NCBI GenBank assembly: GCA_964452775.1
Contig: CAYVQP010000031.1
Location: forward strand, 1-46,758
Direction of reading: 5' to 3'
Length of the DNA stretch: 46,758 nucleotides
Source: JACKCB01 sp964452775
Lineage (GTDB): Bacteria > Chloroflexota > Anaerolineae > Promineifilales > Promineifilaceae
Shown here: piece after piece, positions 30,405 through 39,545 of the stretch
Layout of the letters: every line of letters begins with the position of its first letter
Position numbering within the stretch: the stretch's first letter is position 1
Translations under genes and position numbers: made by a program
Notes under the pieces: model-generated
Database searches by the model: none
What the model was told of the DNA's origin: nothing
The model's input: only the letters and a program-made list of their open reading frames with translations

Positions 30405-32576
30405 ATGAGCCGACGGCGTAGTTTTATTTTGATCTCATTGGCGTTGCTGACTTGCCTCTTTCTGGGAGCGGCGGCGGTCACATTCTATGGCAACCCATTT
30501 GATGCCGCGGCTGAACAGGTAATACAGACGCTGCCGGTCGGTGAGGCGCCACAGGCCGTTAGATTGACTATCCTGGAAGATGGGCTTGCCGCGGTGCGCG
30601 CACGCGATCTGCGCCGGACCAACTTGCCTTTTGAAGACTTTTCGGTTGATGATCTCAGCCTGACGCGAGACGGCAAGGATGTACCCATCTACTTTGCCGG
30701 CTCAGATGACGACGCCACGCTTTATTTTTATGCCGAAGCGGTGACCGACACGCTCGACGCGCCGGCCGTTTATTGGCTCAGCCCTGGACAGGGCGTGCCG
30801 ATGAGCCAGCGCGATGCCGCCCCGCAGACTGCCGTCGGCGCTTCATCCGGCTGGCAGTATCGCCTATGGGAAGAAAACGATACCTTCCTGGCGCTGGCAA
30901 ATGGGCAGGACAATTGGATGGGACCATTATTGTTTGCGCCGGCCCAACTGGATCTTGACCTGGAAAATATCGTCACTAACGGCGGTCCCGGCGAACTGAC
31001 CATTCAAGTATGGTCAAATAACGAATCTGCCCAGAACCCGGACCATCATATTGAAGTTTATCTGAATGACGAAAAGCTAAGCGATCACTTTTGGGATGGG
31101 ATCCGGCAGCAGACGATCTCAATCTCACTGGTGCCCGGCAAGCTTCAGCCCGGCACTAACAAGCTCACACTCAGGGTACCTGGAGATACCGGGGCGGCCG
31201 GAGAAGCCATCTACCTCGATTGGGTGAGCCTTGGCTACAAGCGAGAGCTAGAGAGCGCCGGCGGCCAATTCCGATTCAACAGCGATGCCGGCGACCTCAG
31301 TGTAAAGGTATCTGGAGAGGATATTCTCGTTTTCGACATCACGGATTCCCGTTCGCCGGCAATCCTGGCCAACACAGAGGTGGCAAACGGAGTAGCCTCT
31401 TTCCGGGGTGAAGAGAACGGTCAAGAAAGTACCTATTTGCTGCTGGACCGGGCCAGCGTGTCGGAGCCACGAATGGATCTGGCGCCGGAGTGGGAGACAC
31501 TGAAGAGCGCTGAGAACGGCGCGGACTATATCGCTATCGTACCCAGCGTTGAGGGATTTGAAGAAGCCCTCCAGCCGTTACTCGATCATCGTCGCGAGCA
31601 GGGCCTGCGCGTAATGGCAGTCAGCCTTGACCAGGTGTTCGATGAATTTGCGTTCGGCCGGCGAACCCCTCAAGCCATTCGCGATTTCCTGGAATATGCT
31701 TCGACTACCTGGGAGAAGCCGGCCCCGCGATTTGCCCTCCTGGTAGGCGACGCAACCTACGACATATACGACTTCACCGGCAGTCAGAACAAGAATCTCC
31801 TGCCCACGCAACTGGTGCATACGGAGTTTGCCGGCCTGGTGGCCAGCGACACATGGTTCACGATGTTCGATGAGCAGACGCCGGCCCCTCAATTGGCTAT
31901 TGGCCGATTACCCGCTCAAAACGCGGACCAGCTCGCCGCCATGGTCGCTAAGACCATCACCTATGAGACTCAGAGCGGAGGAGACGACGACTGGATCAGC
32001 CGCGCTCTCCTGGTGGCAGACGACGAACCTCGCTTCGATCAAACGTCCGACCTGCTGAACGAGGGCCTGGAGGGGATGGGCTACAGAACCCAAAGACTCT
32101 ACATGACCGAAAATGAGGACATTCACGATGCCATAGTCAGCGCCATGAATCATGGCGTGGGCATACTCAACTACGTGGGGCACGGGGGAGTGGAAGTGTG
32201 GGGTGACGAAATCGTTTTGAAAGCCGATGACGCTGACATTCTGGAGAACGGTAACCGGCTGCCCATCTTCACAACCTTCACCTGTCTCAATGGCTACTTT
32301 AATCATCCCAGCTCAGACGCCCTTGCCGAGACCCTATTATGGGCCGAAAACGGCGGTGTGGTCGCCGCCATTGCCCCATCGGGACGCTCATTCACCTCTC
32401 AGCAGGAACCTCTGGCTGACGCATTTTACAGCTATCTCCTGCATGGCGATAACTTGACCCTGGGTGAAGCGCTGCTGCGAGCCAAGCAGGATGCCGCCGC
32501 CAATGAGGATTTGCTGGAAGTCATTCACACTTTCAACCTGCTCGGCGATCCGGCTTTGCGCTTTGTCCTGCCCTGA
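30405..32576 (+). CDS. Exported C25 (gingipain-like) cysteine peptidase, shorter
   Basis: This 723-residue protein has an N-terminal signal or anchor (FILISLALLTCLFLGAAAV) and a beta-rich region with carbohydrate-binding-like sections. The C25 domain aligns with the larger peptidase at 25390: VFDEFAFGRRTPQAIRDFLE, FALLVGDATYDIYD, His593 in YVGHGG and Cys627 in FTCLNG. The 34-residue His-Cys spacing is normal for C25. It lacks the long propeptide-like N-terminal half of its neighbour, and also the YLP-type tail. It starts 12 bases after the FnIII/TP protein. It may be a processing partner of that surface protein or of the modified peptide; the substrate is unknown. Confidence 0.87.
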   Translation: MSRRRSFILISLALLTCLFLGAAAVTFYGNPFDAAAEQVIQTLPVGEAPQAVRLTILEDGLAAVRARDLRRTNLPFEDFSVDDLSLTRDGKDVPIYFAGSDDDATLYFYAEAVTDTLDAPAVYWLSPGQGVPMSQRDAAPQTAVGASSGWQYRLWEENDTFLALANGQDNWMGPLLFAPAQLDLDLENIVTNGGPGELTIQVWSNNESAQNPDHHIEVYLNDEKLSDHFWDGIRQQTISISLVPGKLQPGTNKLTLRVPGDTGAAGEAIYLDWVSLGYKRELESAGGQFRFNSDAGDLSVKVSGEDILVFDITDSRSPAILANTEVANGVASFRGEENGQESTYLLLDRASVSEPRMDLAPEWETLKSAENGADYIAIVPSVEGFEEALQPLLDHRREQGLRVMAVSLDQVFDEFAFGRRTPQAIRDFLEYASTTWEKPAPRFALLVGDATYDIYDFTGSQNKNLLPTQLVHTEFAGLVASDTWFTMFDEQTPAPQLAIGRLPAQNADQLAAMVAKTITYETQSGGDDDWISRALLVADDEPRFDQTSDLLNEGLEGMGYRTQRLYMTENEDIHDAIVSAMNHGVGILNYVGHGGVEVWGDEIVLKADDADILENGNRLPIFTTFTCLNGYFNHPSSDALAETLLWAENGGVVAAIAPSGRSFTSQQEPLADAFYSYLLHGDNLTLGEALLRAKQDAAANEDLLEVIHTFNLLGDPALRFVLP

Positions 32577-32599
32577 GCATCAGCTGTGCGCTAATGCGC

Positions 32600-32628
32600 T
32601 TGACAGCCGGCTCCGAATAGACTATCCT
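32600..32628 (+). promoter_or_regulatory. Predicted promoter of the recombinase-like gene
   Basis: A perfect TTGACA (32600-32605), 17 bases, and TATCCT (32623-32628). It lies between the C25 stop (32576) and the ATG at 32672; GAGGAG at 32655-32660 is the likely ribosome site. Confidence 0.65.
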
Positions 32629-32671
32629 CGTTGCCAATTCTCTCTATGCGAAACGAGGAGATTGCACTGAG

Positions 32672-33628
32672 ATGCTGCCCGATTTTCAGTCCGAACCCAG
32701 CTCAATCGAACCCATATCGCTGTCCCTGGACAGTTCCCTGCAAGCCGCCATCGGCGCCTTCGAAAAGCATATGGACGACGAGGGCTTTGCCGTCAACACC
32801 CAGAAGGCGTTCCTAAGCGATCTGCGGCTGCTCGGGCGATACCTGGGCATTGGGCAGCCAATCGGCGACATTGCCACACAAAACCTGAACGACTTCCTGA
32901 ACTGGTTGGTCTATGAGCGGGGCGTGCCTTGCAGCCCTAAGTCCTATGCCCGCCGGGTGACTACGCTAAAGGTCTTCTTCGGTTGGCTCTATGACTCGCA
33001 GGTTCTGCTTGCTGATCCTTCGGCCAACGTCATTCAGCTGAGCGTGACCAGCCCATTGGCCAGCCCGCCTACCGACGCCGAGGTTGGCCGGGCGCTGGCG
33101 GTAACCGAGCAATGGCGGCAGGAAGGTTATGAGGGTCGTAAGGCGGACGTCCGTCCCCATCTTCTTCTGACCTTACTCCTGGAAACCGGCATCAAAAAAG
33201 GCGAAGCGATGGCCCTCGTGCCCAATCACGTGGACCGCAGTGATTCAGCCAAGCCGTTCCTGTTTGTGCGCTATAAAAATCCCCGGCTGCGTTACAAAGA
33301 GCGTAAAATCCCGATCTCGTCCGACTGGCTGACGGTATTGGATGAATATCTGGCACAATACCGGCCTCAAAACTCGCTCTTCACCTGCACGGCGCGAAAT
33401 CTGGAGTATCTGTTGGGCGACATCGCCGAGGCAGCCGGCGTGAATCCCGAGAGGCTCTCCTTCCAAAATCTACGTTGGTACTCGGCGCTGGCCGAGTTTC
33501 GCCAGGGTGGAGATGAAACCGCCCTTCGACAGCGCCTGGGCCTATCCCAGATCACCTGGAGAGAATCCAAGGCGAAGCTGGAAAAGTTACGCAGTCAGGT
33601 AGGCGGCGGCTCCGCTTCGACGGCTTAG
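32672..33628 (+). CDS. Tyrosine-recombinase-fold protein, catalytically degenerate
   Basis: This 318-residue protein has the two-domain layout of XerC/D-type integrases: an N-terminal SAM-like core-binding domain (about 22-115, AFEKHMDDEGFAVNTQKAFL) and a catalytic fold (about 130-305). Aligning by eye, the first Arg (TGLRxSE) is Lys175 in ETGIKKGEAMAL. HxLRH becomes QNLRW, so the first His is Gln265, Arg268 is kept, and the second His is Trp269. The LGH box reads LGLS, and no Tyr is at the nucleophile position (about residue 300, in RESKAKLEKL). It should not cut DNA but may still bind it. It has its own strong promoter. Its stop overlaps the convergent gene by four bases. Confidence 0.78.
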   Translation: MLPDFQSEPSSIEPISLSLDSSLQAAIGAFEKHMDDEGFAVNTQKAFLSDLRLLGRYLGIGQPIGDIATQNLNDFLNWLVYERGVPCSPKSYARRVTTLKVFFGWLYDSQVLLADPSANVIQLSVTSPLASPPTDAEVGRALAVTEQWRQEGYEGRKADVRPHLLLTLLLETGIKKGEAMALVPNHVDRSDSAKPFLFVRYKNPRLRYKERKIPISSDWLTVLDEYLAQYRPQNSLFTCTARNLEYLLGDIAEAAGVNPERLSFQNLRWYSALAEFRQGGDETALRQRLGLSQITWRESKAKLEKLRSQVGGGSASTA

Positions 33629-34023
33629 TCCTGCTCCGCGCCAAACTCCAACAAATACTCACCCGGCTCGGACGGGAACGTGCCGGACACCACCTGCACA
33701 ATTTGCCGCGGAGCTCCCGGTTCGTCCGTGTAATACAGAATCGCGGTTGCCGCGTACTCGTCCGCCGGCTGTGTGTCGCGCAGATGAACCGTCAACGTGA
33801 AGTTGGGCTCCAGCGCCTCAATAACCATCAAGGTCCCAGCCGGCTCTCCCAGAGAATTGGTCAAATTGATCTCTAGCGATGGGCGCTCGAAAAAGCGAGT
33901 CAACTCAAAGCCGACCGCGACGCGCCGCCTGTCCGGATACACATAGAAACCCAGGCGCAGTAAGCGAACGTCTTCACGCGCGCCCGGCTTCTTCAATGGG
34001 TCATCAAAGAACTGGATATGCAT
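33625..34023 (-). CDS. Conserved hypothetical protein, predicted beta-rich
   Basis: This 132-residue protein has no signal peptide or membrane segment. It begins MHIQFFDDPLKKPGAREDVR and reads as alternating hydrophobic strands (RRVAVGFELTRFFERPSLEI, MVIEALEPNFTLTVHLRD), so a single immunoglobulin-like or C2-like sandwich is likely. It converges with the recombinase-like gene (four-base overlap) and precedes mfd on the same strand reading, though mfd is read before it with 79 bases between. I do not recognise the family. Codon use looks like that of its neighbours. Confidence 0.6.
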   Translation of the reverse strand: MHIQFFDDPLKKPGAREDVRLLRLGFYVYPDRRRVAVGFELTRFFERPSLEINLTNSLGEPAGTLMVIEALEPNFTLTVHLRDTQPADEYAATAILYYTDEPGAPRQIVQVVSGTFPSEPGEYLLEFGAEQD

Positions 34024-34102
34024 ACCGTATTATAGTCGCTCGCTTGCTGCGCCACAAAGCCGCCGGCGCCTCGGCGCTGTAGGCAACGGCCCCTGAAAGC
34101 AA

Positions 34103-37100
34103 TCACGCTACCGCTTCCGTTTCCCGGCGATCATGCTTGCGAAACGCGCCCAACTTTTCCAGCACCTGCACGAGCAGCACCTTCCATTCATTGGTGGGCA
34201 TCCCCTTCCCGAACCAAATGGCCGACCGGCTTACCCGAACCGCATCACCCAGGTATCGTTGCAGCTGCATCCGCGGCAGCATCTCCATCGCGGTAACCTT
34301 CAGGCGTATCTGTCCACTCTCGACCAGCACTGATTCGACGCTTACCTGCGCCGCCAGGACCTTGACCCGCAGTTGATACAGCAAGTTGTCAACGGGATCG
34401 GGGATCGCTCCAAAGCGATCGGCCAACTCCGCCGCCAACTCGTCAATATCAGCCAGTGAATCCTGGCCGGCCATGCGGCGATAGAGGCGCAGCCGCAATG
34501 CCGCATCAGGAACATAATCCGTAGGGATGTAGGCCGCCAACGGCAAATCTATCAGCATCGGCTCGGATAGCTCCAACGGGATCTTCTCGTCGCTCTTGGC
34601 CGCTCTCCGCTGTCGCACAGCCTGGGCCAGCATGCGCATATATAGGTCGAATCCAACCGCTGCAATGTGGCCGCTCTGCTGAGGGCCCAGGAGGTCGCCG
34701 GCGCCCCGGATTTCCAGGTCGCGCATGGCAATCTGATAGCCGGAGCCCAGTTCCGTATGCTCCTCAATCGCCTCCAACCGCGTCTGCGCGTCGTGGGACA
34801 GCAATCGCCAGGGCCCGTGGAAAAAGTAAGCATATGCGCGTCGCGTTCCCCGACCGACTCGGCCACGCAACTGGTACAATTGCGCCAGGCCGAACATCTC
34901 CGCCCGGTCTATGATCAGCGTATTGGCATTGGGGATATCAAGCCCGCTCTCAATGATGGTCGTGCTCAACAGGATATCGATTTCGCCGTCCACGAACTGC
35001 TGCATAACATTTTCCAGCGCTCGCTCCGGCATTTGCCCATGCCCTACCTGGATGCGCGCCTGCGGCACAATCTCCTGAATCTGTTTCTCGACCATGTGTA
35101 TGGTCTGCACCCGGTTGTGCACAAAGTAGATCTGGCCCCCTCGGTCAAGCTCGCGCAGAATAGCCCGGCGCAGTAAAGTATCGTCCACTTCGCCCACATA
35201 AGTCTGCACCGGCAGCCGATCGGCCGGCGCGGTGTCAATCATGCTGATATCCCGTAAGCCGGAAAGCCCCATGTGCATCGTGCGTGGTATCGGGGTGGCG
35301 GTCATCGTCAAGACATCAACTTCGGTGCGCAGGCGCTTCAACGTTTCCTTGTGGCCGACGCCGAAGCGCTGCTCCTCGTCAATGATCAGCAGCCCCAGGT
35401 CCTTAAACGAGACATCATCGGACAACAGCCGGTGGGTGCCGATCACAATATCAATCTCCCCCTCCCGCAATTGCTTGATAATCCGGCTCTGTTGCCCCAT
35501 GGTGCGAAAACGGGAGAGCATTTCCAGATTGACCGGAAATGTCTTCAGACGCTGCGCGAAGGTCGTGAAGTGCTGTTGGGCCAGCACCGTGGTGGGCACG
35601 AGCATGGCGACTTGCTTGCCGTCCATTACCGCCTTGAAGGCAGCCCGCAAGGCAACCTCGGTCTTGCCATAGCCGACATCGCCGCAAATCAGCCTATCCA
35701 TCGGCCGGGCCAACTCCATGTCCCCTTTTACGTCAAGGATCGCCTGCAACTGGTCTTCCGTCTCCTGGTAGGGGAAGCTGGCTTCCAGCTCCGCCTGCCA
35801 CGGATCATCAGGCCCATACGCATGGCCGGCGACCGTCTCTCTTGCTGAATAGAGTTCCAGAAGTTCGTCGGCCAGTTCCGCCACGGCCCGCTGCGCCCGG
35901 TCTCTTACCGCCCTCCAATGGCGCTCACCCAACCGGTGCAGCGCCGGCGACATCTCATCCGGCCCAATCCATTTGCTCAGCCGATCTGCATGGTGCACGG
36001 GCACATACAACATATCGCTATTGCCGTAGTGTACCTGCAAGTATTCGCGTTCAGTTCCCCCGATATAGCGGACCACCAGCCCGACGAACTTGCCGATGCC
36101 ATACTCCAGGTGCACAACGTGATCGCCGGGCTTGATGTCCGCGAACGCCGTCTCCGGGGCCGTCGGTTGGGCGAAATGTTGTCGTCTGGGCGCCGGGCGC
36201 TTCCAACCAAAGACCTCGGCATCAGTCAACAAATTCAGCAGCACCCGGTTGTCGCTCTCGCGTTCCAGCACAAAGCCTTCAGGCAAACTGCCACGAATGA
36301 CCATTAGTTCGCCCGCCCCCGGCAGCGCCTTCAACACCTCAATAGTTGCGCTCTCTTCCGCAAACACCGCCGAGCCTTGTCCCTGATTTTCCTCCTGCCA
36401 GAGATCCGCGAGGCGCTGGGCCTGGCTGCTCACCAACACCGTCCGCTCTTTGTCGTGTCTCACTGCCCGCAGATGTGACATTAGGGGGCGTATCTGACCG
36501 CCGAAGCGTGGCCCCGGCCGGAATGCATCGGCCAGTTGCGGAAAATGTACATCGCCGGAACCCTCCAATGGCTCACCAAGGGTAAGCACCCGGCAATCGC
36601 CCAGTTTCTCCAGTAGGGTCTCCCATTCGATGAGCGGGTTTGGGTACTCCTCGGGCAGGCTCGGCTGGTCGGCTGCAATCTGCGCGGCAAACCTGTGGAG
36701 GTCGCCCGCCGCGGTCTGAAGCTCCGGCCAATCGTCGACAACCACCAGACTGCCCGGCCTCATGTAATCCAGCAGACTGGCCGGCCGGGCGTAGAGGAGC
36801 GGTAAGTAGAACTCCATGTTGGCAAACGGCTTGCCGGACAGCATCAGCGGGATGTCATCGTGCCAGCTCGGGAGTTCATCTTCGCGATCGGCGGCGGTTG
36901 CTTCCAGGTGGCTGCCCAACCCCTGTAGCCGGTTTGGCAGCGCCTCGCGGACCGGCGCCACCAGCACCCGTTGCGCATCACCTTCGCTCGCTTCGATCGA
37001 ACGCTGGGTTTCCGGATCGAAGTGGCGCATGGTATCAATCTCATTGCCGAAAAGCTCGATTCGGACCGGCAGCACAGCAGCAGCCGGGAAGAGATCGATG

Positions 37101-37672
37101 ATTCCGCCGCGCCGGCTGAATTGTCCCTGTCGCTCCACGACGCTTGCTCGTTCGTAGCCGATTTCCTCCCAGCCGGCGATCGTTTTCTCCAGCTCCAGCA
37201 ATTGCCCGACGCGTAATAGCCGCGTTTCAGTCAGGTAGCGCCGGCGAGGAAGCGTCTTTTGCATTAGCGCGCGCGCAGAGCTGACGACCAGCGGTCCGTG
37301 TTCGGCTTCCGCCGCAAGTGGGTGTTGGGATCCCGCCAGGCGCGCCAGGACCGCAAGCCGTCCCTGCCGGCTTGTAGGACTCCAGGGACCGCGCTCGTAG
37401 GGCAGCGGCGTCGGCTCAGGGAAGCGTAATACCTCCTGCCCGGCGGGGAGCCATGCTGACAGCGACTGCTGCCATATTGGCGCCTGCTCTACTCTGCCGG
37501 TGAGCAACAAAGCAGGTTGCTTTAGGTCCACGAACAGCCGGGCGAGCAGCGCGGCGCGCCCGCTCCTGGGAAGCCCCAACGCTCCAACAGGCCGGTTGTC
37601 AGCCAGAATGGACAAAAGTTCTCGATAGGCCGGAAGCTCGTCGAAAAGGTCAAGGATTGGCGAGATGTTCAT
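34103..37672 (-). CDS. mfd: Transcription-repair coupling factor Mfd
   Basis: This 1189-residue ATP-driven DNA translocase removes RNA polymerase stalled at lesions and recruits UvrA for strand-specific repair. Domains are in the usual order: the UvrB-homology region (LPRSGRAALLARLFVDLKQP and following); the RNA-polymerase interaction domain (FADIKPGDHVVHLEYGIGKF); the helicase motor with Walker A GDVGYGKTEVALRAAF, DEEQRFGV and TATPIPRT; then the TRG motif region and the C-terminal TRCF domain (LPLAAYIPTDYVPDAALRLR). It is full length for the family. It lies four bases after pth on the same strand, a probable operon. Confidence 0.96.
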   Translation of the reverse strand: MNISPILDLFDELPAYRELLSILADNRPVGALGLPRSGRAALLARLFVDLKQPALLLTGRVEQAPIWQQSLSAWLPAGQEVLRFPEPTPLPYERGPWSPTSRQGRLAVLARLAGSQHPLAAEAEHGPLVVSSARALMQKTLPRRRYLTETRLLRVGQLLELEKTIAGWEEIGYERASVVERQGQFSRRGGIIDLFPAAAVLPVRIELFGNEIDTMRHFDPETQRSIEASEGDAQRVLVAPVREALPNRLQGLGSHLEATAADREDELPSWHDDIPLMLSGKPFANMEFYLPLLYARPASLLDYMRPGSLVVVDDWPELQTAAGDLHRFAAQIAADQPSLPEEYPNPLIEWETLLEKLGDCRVLTLGEPLEGSGDVHFPQLADAFRPGPRFGGQIRPLMSHLRAVRHDKERTVLVSSQAQRLADLWQEENQGQGSAVFAEESATIEVLKALPGAGELMVIRGSLPEGFVLERESDNRVLLNLLTDAEVFGWKRPAPRRQHFAQPTAPETAFADIKPGDHVVHLEYGIGKFVGLVVRYIGGTEREYLQVHYGNSDMLYVPVHHADRLSKWIGPDEMSPALHRLGERHWRAVRDRAQRAVAELADELLELYSARETVAGHAYGPDDPWQAELEASFPYQETEDQLQAILDVKGDMELARPMDRLICGDVGYGKTEVALRAAFKAVMDGKQVAMLVPTTVLAQQHFTTFAQRLKTFPVNLEMLSRFRTMGQQSRIIKQLREGEIDIVIGTHRLLSDDVSFKDLGLLIIDEEQRFGVGHKETLKRLRTEVDVLTMTATPIPRTMHMGLSGLRDISMIDTAPADRLPVQTYVGEVDDTLLRRAILRELDRGGQIYFVHNRVQTIHMVEKQIQEIVPQARIQVGHGQMPERALENVMQQFVDGEIDILLSTTIIESGLDIPNANTLIIDRAEMFGLAQLYQLRGRVGRGTRRAYAYFFHGPWRLLSHDAQTRLEAIEEHTELGSGYQIAMRDLEIRGAGDLLGPQQSGHIAAVGFDLYMRMLAQAVRQRRAAKSDEKIPLELSEPMLIDLPLAAYIPTDYVPDAALRLRLYRRMAGQDSLADIDELAAELADRFGAIPDPVDNLLYQLRVKVLAAQVSVESVLVESGQIRLKVTAMEMLPRMQLQRYLGDAVRVSRSAIWFGKGMPTNEWKVLLVQVLEKLGAFRKHDRRETEAVA

Positions 37673-37676
37673 GCCA

Positions 37677-38297
37677 TCAAGTCGTCCCGTTGTGCCGCGT
37701 CATGGCCAGGTCAATCCCATCAACCAGAAAACTACCGACAGCGCGCGCTGCTTCTTCCAGCAACTCGCCCAGCGCCGGAGCCTCATCGCGTCCGAAGTCC
37801 CGCAACACATAGTCCGCGGGCGGCATTTGCCCGGGTGGGCGGCCAATCCCAATGCGCAGGCGTGGAAAGTCCTCTCCCAGATGCTGGATGATCGAACGCA
37901 TGCCGTTATGCCCGCCGGACCCGCCTTTGCTTCTCAGCCGAAGCACGCCAAATGACAAGTCCAGCTCATCATAGATCACCAGTAGATCCTCCAGCGCAAT
38001 TTGATAAAACTTCACCAGTGACTGCACCGCTTCGCCGCTGAGATTCATGTAGGTTTGTGGCTTGGCAATGATTACCGGCCTCTCGCCGATCAGTCCACTG
38101 CCGACAATCGCCCGATTCTGCACCCGGCCCAAGCTGATACCATTGGATTCGGCCAAGAGGTCGGCAACCATAAAGCCGACGTTGTGACGGTTATGGCGAT
38201 AGCGCCGGCCGGGATTTCCCAGGCCGACAATCAGCGCGCGGCGCTTTGGGCTGAACACTCCTGTTTGCAGAACCTCCGGCGTGTTTTGCTCTACCAT
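37677..38297 (-). CDS. pth: Peptidyl-tRNA hydrolase
   Basis: Pth releases tRNA from prematurely dropped peptidyl-tRNAs. The conserved core starts ALIVGLGNPGRRYRHNRHNV, with the active Asn and His, and continues with PQTYMNLSGEAV, LLVIYDELDL (catalytic Asp) and KGGSGGHNGMRSI. The open frame runs upstream to 38600, but the first 100 residues there are Cys/Arg-rich, overlap the neighbouring gene and do not look like protein. I chose the ATG at 38297, giving 206 residues with a 20-residue tail ahead of the usual start. No strong ribosome site is seen, so the exact start is uncertain. It is followed by mfd. Confidence 0.9.
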   Translation of the reverse strand: MVEQNTPEVLQTGVFSPKRRALIVGLGNPGRRYRHNRHNVGFMVADLLAESNGISLGRVQNRAIVGSGLIGERPVIIAKPQTYMNLSGEAVQSLVKFYQIALEDLLVIYDELDLSFGVLRLRSKGGSGGHNGMRSIIQHLGEDFPRLRIGIGRPPGQMPPADYVLRDFGRDEAPALGELLEEAARAVGSFLVDGIDLAMTRHNGTT

Positions 38298-38394
38298 TTC
38301 AGGCGTATCTCGGGCAGCCGGTGGCTGCGGCTGGTTGTGAATCAGCGCATCTTGGCAATGCGCTCTCTGCTCGTAGGTGCGGGAAACGCCACAT

Positions 38395-39222
38395 CTATAG
38401 GGGTACCCGGCCCCGCAACTTACGCCAAAGCCAGCGCCAAGTGGCGCGAAGCGCCAGGTAAAGCCCCAGCAAGGCAAACAGCAGGAAGGCAAACCTGACT
38501 CCGTCCCAGAACGCCTGTCCAAATTGCTCCGTGTTGACTTGCCGGAGTCGGTCCAGGATTCCCGTGCTTTCACTGCTTTCGGCGCCCGACGACTGATCAC
38601 CGGCGTCGCCCGCGGTGTCAGCTACAGGCGTTGCCGGACGGGACGGCGTGGGAAATGGGGTGAGCGACGGCAGTATTGCCGGCGCTTCCGTGCCTACTTC
38701 CCCTGTCAAGGTTGGGACGGGTGTGCTTATTCCCGGCGCGCCTTCCGCGCCTTCGGGGGAAGCGGTTGGAGTCGGTGTGTCAACAGCGCCCTCGTTGGCC
38801 ACCCGGATATTGGACACGAAGTACTCTCCATAGTTGTAATCCAGCCGGACAACCCGCAGCCGCAGCTCGTAATTACCATCGGGGAAAATGCGCCCCTGTG
38901 CGCCCACAACGGTCGTGTCCCAGATTGCCAGCGTGCCGTCAATCACCGGTGTATCGCCGTCCGCCATGACGATCCACTCATTGCCGCTGCGAAAGGCCAA
39001 CTCATAGCGCAGGAAACTGCTATCCGTCGCGGTGCCCCGAATGATCACAATTCCTGAAACAACGTCACCCGGAGCCGGACTGGTGATACCGTTCGGCGCT
39101 TGCGCGAGCAGGATCGGCAGCCGGCCCGCGAAAAGCCAGCATAAGGCAAATAGGAGAATTGTGATCCGCGCTGTCCGGCGTTGCTCAGCCGGCAGCCGGA
39201 AGCAGTCGAAAATTGCGCGCAT
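38395..39222 (-). CDS. Exported Ig-like domain protein with TP linker and C-terminal anchor
   Basis: The ATG at 39222 gives 275 residues; another in-frame ATG lies at 39252. The N-terminal segment (ITILLFALCWLFAGRLPILL) is a signal peptide ending near AQA. One bacterial Ig-like domain follows (SPAPGDVVSGIVIIRGTATD to NYELRLRVVR). Next is a Thr/Pro/Ser/Ala-rich linker of about 80 residues. A C-terminal membrane helix (FAFLLFALLGLYLALRA) ends in a strongly basic cytoplasmic tail (WRWLWRKLRGR). It resembles the FnIII/TP protein at 29337 in layout, though not in the folded domain. It probably displays its domain at the cell surface. No specific function is recognised. Confidence 0.7.
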   Translation of the reverse strand: MRAIFDCFRLPAEQRRTARITILLFALCWLFAGRLPILLAQAPNGITSPAPGDVVSGIVIIRGTATDSSFLRYELAFRSGNEWIVMADGDTPVIDGTLAIWDTTVVGAQGRIFPDGNYELRLRVVRLDYNYGEYFVSNIRVANEGAVDTPTPTASPEGAEGAPGISTPVPTLTGEVGTEAPAILPSLTPFPTPSRPATPVADTAGDAGDQSSGAESSESTGILDRLRQVNTEQFGQAFWDGVRFAFLLFALLGLYLALRATWRWLWRKLRGRVPL

Positions 39223-39384
39223 CGCTCTAGCTAATAAGATGAAAACAAACAATCAAGTCTAGCATGAAGTGACTAAGCTGGCGAACCTGAAGCGTGCCCT
39301 GGGGCCGTCTGAGAGCAACGCCGGCCTTCGACGTAGCCCAACTCTACTCACTCGCTGAGGCAACCATTAGTCATGCGCCGGCTG

Positions 39385-39414
39385 TTTACTGTTCGCCGTG
39401 CGTTGGGCTATAAT
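39385..39414 (+). promoter_or_regulatory. Predicted promoter of the triple-DsbA gene
   Basis: TTTACT (39385-39390), an 18-base spacer and a perfect TATAAT (39409-39414), 31 bases before the assembly gap. The rest of 39223-39544 holds no gene that I can support; the promoter and the gap occupy its right half. Confidence 0.55.
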
Positions 39415-39444
39415 CCCGGTTAGAGAATCGCCCCAGGCGCCGAA

Positions 39445-39544
39445 NNNNNNNNNNNNNNNNNNNNNNNNNNNNNNNNNNNNNNNNNNNNNNNNNNNNNNNN
39501 NNNNNNNNNNNNNNNNNNNNNNNNNNNNNNNNNNNNNNNNNNNN
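39445..39544. other. Assembly gap (100 N) over the start of the triple-DsbA gene
   Basis: This is a run of exactly 100 N. It hides the start codon and any signal peptide of the downstream thioredoxin-fold protein. The true length is unknown. Confidence 0.95.
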
Positions 39545-39545
39545 G

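Noticed and set aside
38298..38600. N-terminal extension of about 100 residues on Pth
   Set aside because: It overlaps the neighbouring gene, is rich in Cys and Arg, has no ribosome site and is not part of the Pth family; the start at 38297 is preferred.
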